Assembly: GCF_002002735.1 (NCBI RefSeq)
Contig: NZ_MUNY01000034.1
Location: 1 to 64,000 of the forward strand
Reading direction: 5' to 3'
From: Algoriphagus sp. A40
GTDB lineage: Bacteria > Bacteroidota > Bacteroidia > Cytophagales > Cyclobacteriaceae
Length of the DNA: 64,000 bases
In this document: one piece after another, positions 51,518 to 59,864 of the stretch
Numbering within the stretch: the stretch's first letter is position 1
Layout of the letters: the number at the start of each line of letters is the position of its first letter
Notes under the pieces: generated by a model
Told to the model about the DNA's origin: nothing
Database searches by the model: none
Seen by the model: the letters and a program-made list of their open reading frames with translations, nothing else
Made by a program: the position numbers and the translations under genes

Positions 51518-54415
51518 ATGAACCAACTTTATTTGAAATTTTGCTTCCTCTTATTCATTTGTCTGGGGATCACTGCTGAGACTTTTGCCCAGCAGATTTT
51601 CCGGGGAAAAGTAGTCAATCTCACAACCCAGGAGGAGGTCCCTTTTGCCCATATCTACTTTCCCGAGCTGGACCAAGGGGCCATTGCCGGCTTGAAAGGG
51701 GATTTTGAGCTTCAGTTGCCTGCTATTGTCAATGAGCAAACTCCGGTGATTTTTTCCTGCATGGGCTTCAAAACCGTGCAAATGAACTGGACCTCAAGCC
51801 TTGGAACTGTGAAAGTGGAATTGCAGGAGGAGTTTTTGGAACTTCAGGGTGTAGTGGTAAAGCCCGAAGATCCAGCCGAACTAATTCGGGAAGGGGGAAG
51901 GAGAATTGCTGAAAACTACGGAACTGACAGTTCCTTTTACCAAGGGTATTTTAAGAATGTTTCGATTTTGGATGGGAAAAATCTGAGATACACCGAGGCA
52001 TATCTTGACTTGATCAAGCCTCCATATGAAATCCATAATCAGGAAGAGGATTTGTTTAACGACTCCATCCATGTGCGGGAAGTCCGAACCAAACCCTCCG
52101 AATTTGATGATTGGAAAGTCATGATGTTGACTCCCTGGGAGCTAAACACCTATTTTTTAACGAACAGAGATGTGGCAAGGGAATTTACGTCTACCTATTG
52201 GGTGGGAATTTTCGCAAGCAGTTACACTTTTGAATTGGAGGATCCTGTGTTGATTGATGGCCGTGCCACTTATAAAATCAAGCTGACCCCGCTCAAAAAC
52301 AAGAAGTATGCAAACTGGTTGGGGCATTTGTTTCTGGATCAGGAAACTCTGGCTTTTGTAAAATTTGATTTTCGATCCAGTCCCAAGCTTTTCAAGAAAC
52401 TGACCAATGAATTTGGCTACCAAGTGGTGACGAATTTGTACAAATTCCACTACAACGAAGGCGAATGGAGAGAGGTGATTCAGTACCGATACAAAGACGG
52501 AATATGGAAATTTGATGAGGTCAACTCAAGCAAGCATTTCGTGGTGACGAGCAAGCAACGAGGGATGGACCATGTGCCACTGGTACAAACGCTGCACTAC
52601 AAAACTGAGTATGAGTCGACGATGCCAAAAGGAGTGGACTTTGACTTTTTACCCCATGATGTCGGTCAGGCTAATACCTATTTTGAGAAAAACTTCAGGG
52701 CTGATTTTTGGAGGGCATTTGACTTTTCCCGAGGAATCGAAATGGATGAGAAAATATACGGGTTCAAGTCCTCTGATTTTGAACCCAAACCCTATGAATT
52801 CTCCAAATTCGATACGCTAAAAGGTACGCTTACTCCACTGAGGACCGCTTTTGATGTAGGATTTTACCACTTGGATGTGGAAGTTTTTCCTGAGGAAGAA
52901 CTCCTCGCCGGCAGCAGTTTGGTTAGGTTTAAAGTGACGGAACAGACCCAGAGAATTCAGTTGGATCTCTATTCCAAGATGGACATCGACAGCATTGTTC
53001 ATCAAGGCCAAAACCTTTCTTTTTCGAGGGAATTTGATGCTGTTTTTATTGATTTTCCAAAGATGCTTTCTCTGGGAAATACCGAGGAAGTGACCGTCTT
53101 CTTCCGGGGAAGGCCCTTGGACTACGATCCGATGATCCCGATGTATGCTTCTTTTCTATGGATCAAAGACGAAAAGGGAAATCCCTTTATTCAGGCCATT
53201 TGTCAGGGTTACGGCGCAAGCGGATGGTGGCCAAACAAAGACCACCTTTCAGACGAACCCGATTCAGCGCGGATCAGCATTACGTTTCCATCGGACCTAA
53301 AAGCGGTTTCCAACGGGCGAAAAACCGAAGAAACTCAACTCGGAAACGGTAAATCCCGCACTACTTGGGAGGTGAGCTACCCGATCAACAATTACAACCT
53401 GATCCTGAATCTCGGGAAGTATGAAACCCTGACTAAAATGGTGGCCTCACAAGAAGGGGAATTGGATGTGGAATATCACTTTGTGGAAGGGCATCGGGAA
53501 ATCACCGAGCAGAAATCCGAGTTTATTGTCCCGGTGTTGGAGACTTTTGAGAAGTATTTTGGGCCTTATCCTTTTCCCCGGGATGGGGTTAAGTTTTTGG
53601 AAACTCCCCATGCCATGGAGCATCAAAGTGCTGTGGCTTTAGGAACTGAGTTTTTCCGGCAGGAGGAAAAAAACTGGACCGAGTTTACTGACGGGGATTT
53701 TGCGAAAAGCTGGATTCCTTCCCAGATTCTACTTCATGAGTTTGCCCATGAATGGTGGGGAAACAGCGTGAGTTGCGGTGACAACGCTGAACTTTGGCTT
53801 CACGAAGCTTTTGCGACTTATGCCGAGGTGCTTTTTATCGAGGAGCACTTTGGCTACGAATCCGGTCAGGTGTACATCAATTCCATCTGGCCAAAAGGCG
53901 ACAATCCAAACCCGATTATCGGCAAGTTTGGCCTCAATCATGTGCACTACAATATTTGGGGGATGTATGACAAGGGAGCTCATGTGCTGAATTCTCTGCG
54001 CAAAATGCTGGGGGATGATCCCGTTTGGTTTGCTTTTCTGAAAGAAATCCAAAGCAAATTCAAGTATCAAAAGATCACTACTTCTGATATCCTAAACCTG
54101 CTCAATGAGCGAAGTGGAAAGAATTTTTCTAAGGTCTTTGATTACTACCTAAAGGAGACCAGTCTGCCCAAGTTGGAGTATTTCCTTGAAAAGACGGAAG
54201 GTGGTTTCAATGTGAATTACCGCTTGAATGTGAATCTGGGTGAGGTGAGGATTCCTGTGACTTATTCGGGGAAAAAGGGTCCAGCTGAGAAACTATTCCC
54301 GACCTCGGAATGGCAGAAAACCCTGATTCAAAAAGGGAAAATGGAGGACTTCCGGTTCGATGAAAAGAGCTTTTTGCTGGATTTTGAGCGGGTGGAAAAA
54401 CCGAAACAAGATTAA
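51518..54415 (+). CDS. M1-family metallopeptidase with carboxypeptidase-like N-terminal domain
   Basis: A secreted zinc peptidase of 965 residues. I start at ATG 51518 (MNQLYLKFCFLLFICLG), which gives a signal peptide ending TFAQ; the longer TTG frame adds 12 residues before it. Residues 25-115 are a CarboxypepD-regulatory-like domain (FRGKVVNLTTQEEVPFAHIY). A domain of about 300 residues (DUF5686-like) precedes the M1 core. The zinc site is HEFAH (740-744) with the third ligand Glu763 in WLHEAFATY, giving the exact HExxH-x18-E spacing. The exopeptidase GAMEN motif appears as AMEHQSA, so the final N of GAMEN is replaced. It probably trims peptides in the periplasm or at the surface. Confidence 0.9.
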   Translation: MNQLYLKFCFLLFICLGITAETFAQQIFRGKVVNLTTQEEVPFAHIYFPELDQGAIAGLKGDFELQLPAIVNEQTPVIFSCMGFKTVQMNWTSSLGTVKVELQEEFLELQGVVVKPEDPAELIREGGRRIAENYGTDSSFYQGYFKNVSILDGKNLRYTEAYLDLIKPPYEIHNQEEDLFNDSIHVREVRTKPSEFDDWKVMMLTPWELNTYFLTNRDVAREFTSTYWVGIFASSYTFELEDPVLIDGRATYKIKLTPLKNKKYANWLGHLFLDQETLAFVKFDFRSSPKLFKKLTNEFGYQVVTNLYKFHYNEGEWREVIQYRYKDGIWKFDEVNSSKHFVVTSKQRGMDHVPLVQTLHYKTEYESTMPKGVDFDFLPHDVGQANTYFEKNFRADFWRAFDFSRGIEMDEKIYGFKSSDFEPKPYEFSKFDTLKGTLTPLRTAFDVGFYHLDVEVFPEEELLAGSSLVRFKVTEQTQRIQLDLYSKMDIDSIVHQGQNLSFSREFDAVFIDFPKMLSLGNTEEVTVFFRGRPLDYDPMIPMYASFLWIKDEKGNPFIQAICQGYGASGWWPNKDHLSDEPDSARISITFPSDLKAVSNGRKTEETQLGNGKSRTTWEVSYPINNYNLILNLGKYETLTKMVASQEGELDVEYHFVEGHREITEQKSEFIVPVLETFEKYFGPYPFPRDGVKFLETPHAMEHQSAVALGTEFFRQEEKNWTEFTDGDFAKSWIPSQILLHEFAHEWWGNSVSCGDNAELWLHEAFATYAEVLFIEEHFGYESGQVYINSIWPKGDNPNPIIGKFGLNHVHYNIWGMYDKGAHVLNSLRKMLGDDPVWFAFLKEIQSKFKYQKITTSDILNLLNERSGKNFSKVFDYYLKETSLPKLEYFLEKTEGGFNVNYRLNVNLGEVRIPVTYSGKKGPAEKLFPTSEWQKTLIQKGKMEDFRFDEKSFLLDFERVEKPKQD

Positions 54416-54429
54416 CCAATGCAAGAAAA

Positions 54430-54453
54430 GTGGTCTGTGAAGACACAGACCAC
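54430..54453. repeat. Dispersed palindrome GTGGTCTGTG type, copy 1
   Basis: GTGGTCTGTG (54430-54439) and CACAGACCAC (54444-54453) pair perfectly around AAGA. A second copy at 59828-59851 lies in the opposite orientation and, with flanks, matches at 26 of 28 positions. Confidence 0.85.
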
Positions 54454-54602
54454 GGCGATAGAGAATCAGGAATAATCCCAAAATGTGTGATCGAAATCCT
54501 ACGGTATCACATTCTTTTTTTGAGAAAATGCTAAAGATTTTCAGAGAATACGGAGTGCTAAATGTCACTATGAAAAATCAGGTTTGAAGTTCATTTTGAG
54601 GA

Positions 54603-54637
54603 GATTCCCCCTTTTCCAAAAGGGGGCTAGGGGGATT
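54603..54637. repeat. C5T4 palindrome with GGGGGATT tail
   Basis: CCCCCTTTT (54607-54615) and AAAAGGGGG (54618-54626) pair around CC. CTAGGGGGATT follows, which could alternatively pair with GATTCCCCC. The sequence is a familiar intergenic repeat in several bacterial groups. Confidence 0.8.
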
Positions 54638-54674
54638 CTTCAAAATGGAATCAAAAAATAAATATCTCAATTCA

Positions 54675-54710
54675 TTTGCGCAAACACTTGCTTGCATTAT
54701 ATTTGCAAGC
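54675..54710 (+). promoter_or_regulatory. Promoter and overlapping operator of the ArsR-AHSA1 operon
   Basis: TTTG (54675-54678), a 19-base spacer and TATATTTG (54698-54705) match the Bacteroidota promoter TTTG-N19-TAnnTTTG. Overlapping the -7 box is an inverted repeat GCTTGCA (54690-54696) / TGCAAGC (54704-54710) with a 7-base gap, well placed for a repressor dimer. The ArsR start is 21 bases after the -7 box, so the regulator probably represses itself. Confidence 0.75.
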
Positions 54711-54725
54711 ACCTACTTGCGTATC

Positions 54726-55085
54726 ATGGAGACCCGAAGAGATGTATTTCAAGCCATAGCCGACCCAACCCGAAGGGCAATCCTGGGCATGGTTGCCAAG
54801 GAAGCCACAAATGTCAATGCCATAGCAGGTCAGTTTGAGGTGAGCCGACAGGCGATTTCTCTTCATTTAAAAATTTTGGCAGAATGCGGACTCCTTCAAA
54901 TCAAGCAGCAGGGGCGGGAAAGAATCTGCGAAGCCAGACTGGAAAACCTTGCCGAAGTCAATCGGTGGGTTTCCCAATACCGCAAATTTTGGACGAATAA
55001 ACTGGACGCTTTGGAAAACTATTTGGACACAACTTTTAGCACAGACTCACATGAAAAATCTGGGGAAAATATCGAAGGAAAATGA
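54726..55085 (+). CDS. ArsR/SmtB-family winged-helix repressor
   Basis: A 119-residue DNA-binding protein. It opens METRRDVFQAIADPTRRAIL, the standard start of the AHSA1-linked (SdpR-like) branch. The recognition helix lies in FEVSRQAISLHLKILAECGL and the wing in LLQIKQQGRERICEAR. I place the start at ATG 54726, downstream of the promoter; the open frame from 54645 would begin upstream of the promoter. No cysteine metal site is visible, so it is probably not a metal sensor. It overlaps the AHSA1 gene by 35 bases and probably controls the pair through the operator at 54690-54710. Confidence 0.9.
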   Translation: METRRDVFQAIADPTRRAILGMVAKEATNVNAIAGQFEVSRQAISLHLKILAECGLLQIKQQGRERICEARLENLAEVNRWVSQYRKFWTNKLDALENYLDTTFSTDSHEKSGENIEGK

Positions 55086-55992
55086 CGGCTTTAAAGTCGT
55101 TTTTGAGCGGATTCTTAATCATCCCATTGAGCGGGTTTGGGACGCGATTTCCAATCCCGAGCAATTAAAATATTGGTTTACAGACATTGATTTTGAGGCA
55201 ATTCCGGGAAGTAGAATCACTTTTAAGTTTAGAGACAAGGACCATACGGAGTCTTATGGTGAGGTGGTCAGCATGGATCCGCCCCATCGGTTTGTTTGGA
55301 CTTGGGAGGGCGAACTGGGAGTTTGGGAGCTCGTTTCGAAAGATGAATTTTCGACTAAACTGACTTTCTCCTACAGTAAAATCTCCGGCGATTATGCTGT
55401 CAATGTATCGACAGGATTCCACGATTTGCTCGATCTGCTGGTGCTCAGGTTGGATGGAAGTGATGCTATTTATCCATTTGGGGCGGAGGAAAGTGAACCT
55501 TCATCAGTTCCTTTGAAGATTCATTATGCAGCTCAGATTAGTGACTCTCACCCTGAAGTTTTGAAACACCAGCCTGTGGTCGTGGAGAAGGAAGTGGGAG
55601 CGTCCAAGGAGAAAGTATGGAAAGCACTGACCGAAAAGGCTCAAATGCGCCATTGGTATTTTGATGTGGATGGGTTTGATGCAGTGGAAGGATTTCAGTT
55701 CCAATTTGTGGGACAAGGTACCAAAGGGCAGGATTTTGTGCATCTCTGCACCATTACGGAAGTCATTCCTGAACATAAACTGCAATACAGCTGGCAATAC
55801 GAAGGATTTCCGGGTTACTCCTTGGTAACCTTCTTTTTGACAGAAACTGCGACCGGAACAAAAATCAAAGTCACCCACCTCGGGCTTGAAACTTTCCCCC
55901 AGGAAACCCAAGATTTTGCGAGAGAGAACTTTGTCATGGGCTGGAATGAAATTATAGGAAAGTTGCTTCCGGATTATTTGGCATTAAAATAA
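55051..55992 (+). CDS. Tandem AHSA1/SRPBCC-domain protein
   Basis: A 313-residue cytoplasmic protein made of two AHSA1 (START-like, SRPBCC) domains. The first starts near residue 12 (FKVVFERILNHPIERVWDAI, then YWFTDIDF and PHRFVWTWEG). The second starts near 175 (VVVEKEVGASKEKVWKALTE, then HWYFDVDGFDAVEG and YSWQYEGFPGYSLVTFFL). Such domains form a hydrophobic cavity that binds a small ligand; single-domain members often follow ArsR-type regulators. I start at ATG 55051, 35 bases inside the ArsR gene, so the two are co-translated. The ligand is unknown. The duplication within one chain is less usual. Confidence 0.85.
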   Translation: MKNLGKISKENDGFKVVFERILNHPIERVWDAISNPEQLKYWFTDIDFEAIPGSRITFKFRDKDHTESYGEVVSMDPPHRFVWTWEGELGVWELVSKDEFSTKLTFSYSKISGDYAVNVSTGFHDLLDLLVLRLDGSDAIYPFGAEESEPSSVPLKIHYAAQISDSHPEVLKHQPVVVEKEVGASKEKVWKALTEKAQMRHWYFDVDGFDAVEGFQFQFVGQGTKGQDFVHLCTITEVIPEHKLQYSWQYEGFPGYSLVTFFLTETATGTKIKVTHLGLETFPQETQDFARENFVMGWNEIIGKLLPDYLALK

Positions 55993-56129
55993 AGGAAATA
56001 CCCTTCGTTAAATAAGCTCCATGCTGTCTCGAAATAAGCTTCGTGAGCTAGTACAAGGAGCCTATTTCAGCCCTATTTGGCGTAGCGTATTTCAACTTTA
56101 TTTCCATTGAATCTCGCTCAGCCCTAGCC

Positions 56130-59114
56130 TCAATTATCCACCTTTGTCGTATCAGGCTTTGGTTTCGGTTTTGTCATCAGGCCTTTCAACAGGTTTTTGG
56201 CTTCATCCACAGCTTTGTCGGTTGTCTTTTTGGTCAACTCTTTTTTGAGACTGTCCTGGAAGACTTCCGCCTTCAATTTAAGCTCCTGCTTGATGCTGTC
56301 TTGCGCTGCCTGAAACTCTGCTGTCGCTTTTTCCTGCAAATTTTCCTTCTCGGAATCGAATCTTGATTTCAAGGCATTCGCTAACAATGTCTCGATGCTG
56401 TTACCTCCCGCAAGGCTGATTTTCGGCTGGGTATAGGTGCCTGATAAATTGATCGCCACAGGAATCAAGGTTGATTCTGTCGCCTCCGCACCGGAAATGG
56501 TCGCTAAAATGGAGTTGGCCTGAGCTCCAAATTGACCAGCGGGCACCTGCATATTGAGCAAGTAATTGATAGATCCGTCAAATCCCGCACTGCCTTGAAT
56601 ATTGGTTTCATAATCCCACAGCCGCAAATCAAATGGCTTCACTTCCATTCGACCATCCTGGATCACAATCGGAATGTTCAGGTTTTTCAGTTGGAGGGTG
56701 CTGGCATCTTTGAGACGGGTCAGGCTGGTAACTCCTGCCAGAATCTTACTGTCCCTGAGTGCGGCTTCTGCGACTTTCAGGATTCCCTGCACATCGATGG
56801 AGGAAAGCATCGGCATCATGTTTTGGCCCAAAAAGCCGGAAAAACTGATGTTGGTCGAGACTTTTCCGGTGATTTCATTGGCAATCGGCGCAAAGGCTTT
56901 GACCGTTGCAAAACTTTGAAATGCCTTGGCAATGCTTAACTCAGAGATATCCATATTGAAATCAAACAACGGGGCAGCCAGGTTTCGCGGGTCATAATTC
57001 CCGTTCAGTTTTATCCTTCCGTCCAGCGTTTTCATCCCCGTCTCGGAGAAAGTTAAAACTCCGTTTCTCAGGACCATATTTCCGCTGACTTCCTTCAGAT
57101 TCAGGTTTTCATAAATCACCTCATCTGCCGCCAAACTCATGGTGAAATCTATGTTTTCGGGAAGTTGGACCACTTCCAATTCAGTACTACTTGTGTCGGA
57201 TTCAGTGCTGCTCATCCATTCATTGACATCAAAACTGGAACTGTTCAATGACAACTGCCCTGTTAAAATTCCTTTTTCGGAAAGCAAATAGTCCATGTAA
57301 TTGGAAAGGTATCCGCTGGCTTCAAGGGGACTTTTTCCCAGTTGGGATTTGAATTGGGCGAGGTTTGCCCGTTGCGGATTGAAGTCAGCATGGGCTTCAG
57401 AAATCCGAATGCCCTGCGGATATTCTGTTGAAGAATAGAATAAATTCCGGACATCCATTATGCCGGAGGCTTGCAGACGCTCGTAGCGTTCTTTTTCCAC
57501 GTCGGCGTAGGAACCTGAACTCTTTAGATCGGCTTTGATCAAGCCTTCCAATTTGGTATCTGCAATCGGGAAGATTGCTGTCAGTTTCTTCAAATCCACT
57601 CCACCTGACACAGCTCCATTCCAGTTCAGTGCTTCAAAATCGTTGATTTTCAGGTTTCCTTCAATCTTTTCACCTTCCAGGTCAAAGCCAAACGAACTGA
57701 CATCTACCAGAAAATCCTGCATCGTACCCGTCTGATTTAAGATCGTTGCTTTGGCGTGAAGTTGCTCGAGCGGAACCGGATAGTCAGTGTTTTGCACAAA
57801 CCCATCTTCCAGATTCAAGCGGATATCCATGCTCGGAAGTACTTTCATCGTCGAATCGTAGCGGCCCTTTGCGCTGGCATTGAAGTCTAGGATTCCCGCC
57901 AATTGTGTCTTGTCAATGGGAAAAATGGACGTCAATTCCTTCAGATTAAGTCTGCCGTTCAATTTTCCTTCCATGTCATAATCTCTGAGATTGGCCAGTT
58001 TGAAATCGCCTGAGAGCGGATTGGAACCCAAGTTCATGGAAAAAACCGGGATGGAAATGCTGGTGTTTTCGATGGCTGAGCTTTCATTTTTTGCCTGAAA
58101 ATTCAGATTGATATCCTTGACAGGCATCGGCAGATCGGGATATTGAAACATCCCGTCTTTGACCTCCAATTGGACATCAAAAGCCGGGAATTGGGTTTCG
58201 TTGTACATTCCTTTGACAAAGCCCTGAAAGCCGAGTGTTCCGGAGGTTTGAATAGAAGAGAAACTTTCCGTGTAGATCCCCGGCACAAGCGAAAGGATAT
58301 TTTTGAAATCGGTCTGCTCGCTGCCAAAGGTGAGATCCATGGCAATCCCATCTTCGGGAAGCCCGATCACGCCGCTCAGATCAAAGAGGAACTCATTAAG
58401 TCCAAAATGGCCGTCTGCCAGCGTAAACTTCATCTGCTCAAGATCCACTTGCAGCAAAGTTTCTCCTGTGAATTTTTTATCAGTTAGGTAGTGAACTCCC
58501 TCGTAATTCACATCGGCGATGGTTGCTTTTAGCTCCAGTGGCAAGTCATAGACATCAGACGTAAATTCACCGCTTCCCTTCGCCTCAATACCTGCCAAAG
58601 CCATGACAAACTGCATGGATCGGTCGTCGTAGATCAGATTGACATCGCTTACTTCGATGAGGTCAATTCCCAGTTGGAAGTTGCTTTCAGTTGCAGGTTC
58701 TGATTCGGCGGATTCTTTGGCAATGTCATAATTGGCCAGGCCGTCTTCGAGGACTTTGATGTAAATATCGCCTCCATTCAGACGAAGGCCTGTCAAAGTG
58801 GGATAATCGTCAAAAAGGATGGATTTGAGATTGAAGTCAAGAGCCAACTCCTCTGCATGAACCAAGGTGTCGTTTTCAAAAGGTTCCAGTCCCACAATAC
58901 CGAAATCGCCAAATGCAGCACTGACGGAGGGAAAGCTTCGAAATAAACTCAGCGAAACCTGATCCACGTCGTAGTAGATTTTGGCATTGAGTGCCTGATC
59001 AAGTTCCTGATTGACCCGGGCGATGATTTTGTCTTTGAACAAAAAAGGGATGGCGACCGCCCCCGCAACCAAGAAAACCAGAATTCCCAAAAATATAAGA
59101 ATGAACTTCTTCAT
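56130..59114 (-). CDS. AsmA-family envelope protein
   Basis: A 994-residue protein anchored by one N-terminal membrane helix (FILIFLGILVFLVAGAVAIP). The start FKDKIIARVNQELDQALNAK and then VSLSLFRSFPSVSAAFGDFG are typical of AsmA proteins. The long middle is made of repeated beta strands in groove-like units (LNLKELTSIFPIDKTQLAGI recurs as VDLKKLTAIFPIADTKLEGL). The C terminus is a charged helix (about 930-994) ending in Lys/Pro repeats. AsmA-like proteins bridge inner and outer membranes and are thought to move phospholipids. It is a single gene on the minus strand. Confidence 0.85.
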   Translation of the reverse strand: MKKFILIFLGILVFLVAGAVAIPFLFKDKIIARVNQELDQALNAKIYYDVDQVSLSLFRSFPSVSAAFGDFGIVGLEPFENDTLVHAEELALDFNLKSILFDDYPTLTGLRLNGGDIYIKVLEDGLANYDIAKESAESEPATESNFQLGIDLIEVSDVNLIYDDRSMQFVMALAGIEAKGSGEFTSDVYDLPLELKATIADVNYEGVHYLTDKKFTGETLLQVDLEQMKFTLADGHFGLNEFLFDLSGVIGLPEDGIAMDLTFGSEQTDFKNILSLVPGIYTESFSSIQTSGTLGFQGFVKGMYNETQFPAFDVQLEVKDGMFQYPDLPMPVKDINLNFQAKNESSAIENTSISIPVFSMNLGSNPLSGDFKLANLRDYDMEGKLNGRLNLKELTSIFPIDKTQLAGILDFNASAKGRYDSTMKVLPSMDIRLNLEDGFVQNTDYPVPLEQLHAKATILNQTGTMQDFLVDVSSFGFDLEGEKIEGNLKINDFEALNWNGAVSGGVDLKKLTAIFPIADTKLEGLIKADLKSSGSYADVEKERYERLQASGIMDVRNLFYSSTEYPQGIRISEAHADFNPQRANLAQFKSQLGKSPLEASGYLSNYMDYLLSEKGILTGQLSLNSSSFDVNEWMSSTESDTSSTELEVVQLPENIDFTMSLAADEVIYENLNLKEVSGNMVLRNGVLTFSETGMKTLDGRIKLNGNYDPRNLAAPLFDFNMDISELSIAKAFQSFATVKAFAPIANEITGKVSTNISFSGFLGQNMMPMLSSIDVQGILKVAEAALRDSKILAGVTSLTRLKDASTLQLKNLNIPIVIQDGRMEVKPFDLRLWDYETNIQGSAGFDGSINYLLNMQVPAGQFGAQANSILATISGAEATESTLIPVAINLSGTYTQPKISLAGGNSIETLLANALKSRFDSEKENLQEKATAEFQAAQDSIKQELKLKAEVFQDSLKKELTKKTTDKAVDEAKNLLKGLMTKPKPKPDTTKVDN

Positions 59115-59236
59115 AATTGAATTTCAATTGTCGAATTATCTAACGAACGAAAGGTGGAATTAATTCAGTGGAAGCAAAGAGGGTGGAAGCTTTTAAAGTA
59201 TTGCTAGGAGAGATTTGATTTTTCAAATTAGGATTT

Positions 59237-59264
59237 TTTGCCACTAAGACTCTAAGACACAAAG
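59237..59264. repeat. Left inverted flank of the GxxExxY gene
   Basis: TTTGCCACTAAGACTCTAAG followed by ACACAAAG. Its reverse complement matches the right-hand copy at 59756-59783 at 22 of 28 positions. Confidence 0.75.
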
Positions 59265-59300
59265 TTTTTTTAAATTAAGGTTAACAAGCCATACCAATTT

Positions 59301-59693
59301 ATGAGTTACGGAAAGCCAACTGATTTTGAAGAAGAAATAGGAAAAGCAGTTGTTCATGCTGCATTTACAGTCCATAAATCACTTGGGCCTGGGCTTTTAG
59401 AACGTGTGTACGAAGTATGTATGGAACATGAACTTAAAAAAAATGGCTTTGAGGTTAGACGGCAAGTTGACATTCCGATTTGTTATGATGGAATTTGGTT
59501 CGATGAAGGTTTAAGATTGGATTTGTTGATAAATGAGCGGGTAATTGTCGAACTCAAAGCAGTTGATGTTGTAAATCCAGTATGGCAAGCCCAAATCATA
59601 AGCCATCTAAAACTTTCCAAATTGAATCTTGGGTACTTGATTAATTTCAATGTTCCTGTTATAAAAAGTGGTATCAAAAGATTTATCAATTGA
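59301..59693 (+). CDS. GxxExxY family protein (PDDEXK-like)
   Basis: A 130-residue soluble protein. The name-giving motif is GPGLLERVYE (about 34-43). LRLDLLINERVIVELKAVD (about 74-92) supplies the D-(x)n-ExK core of a PD-(D/E)XK nuclease fold, and VNPVWQAQIISHLKLSKLNL follows as in the family. Function is unknown; a nuclease or DNA-repair role has been suggested from the fold. The gene is alone and bracketed by inverted copies of an ACTAAG-rich repeat (59237-59264 and 59712-59783), which suggests it travels as a small unit. Confidence 0.9.
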   Translation: MSYGKPTDFEEEIGKAVVHAAFTVHKSLGPGLLERVYEVCMEHELKKNGFEVRRQVDIPICYDGIWFDEGLRLDLLINERVIVELKAVDVVNPVWQAQIISHLKLSKLNLGYLINFNVPVIKSGIKRFIN

Positions 59694-59711
59694 AAAACCA
59701 ATCAAATCCCT

Positions 59712-59783
59712 CTTTGTGCATTTGCGATTTAGTGGCCAAAAATTGCACATCACTTCTTTGCGATTTTGTGCCTTAGTGGCAAA
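59712..59783. repeat. Right inverted flank of the GxxExxY gene, two copies
   Basis: Two related copies lie here: 59712-59740 (TTTAGTGGCCAAA end) and 59756-59783 (CTTAGTGGCAAA end). Both are inverted relative to the left copy at 59237-59264. Confidence 0.7.
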
Positions 59784-59827
59784 CAAAAAGCCTGAGCGAT
59801 GGCCCAGGCGATTTGGTTCAAAAAGCC

Positions 59828-59851
59828 GTGGTCTATGTCTCCACAGACCAC
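59828..59851. repeat. Dispersed palindrome GTGGTCTGTG type, copy 2
   Basis: GTGGTCTATG (59828-59837) and CACAGACCAC (59842-59851) pair with one mismatch around TCTC. It is the reverse-oriented relative of 54430-54453. Confidence 0.8.
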
Positions 59852-59864
59852 TATATTCTTTAAA

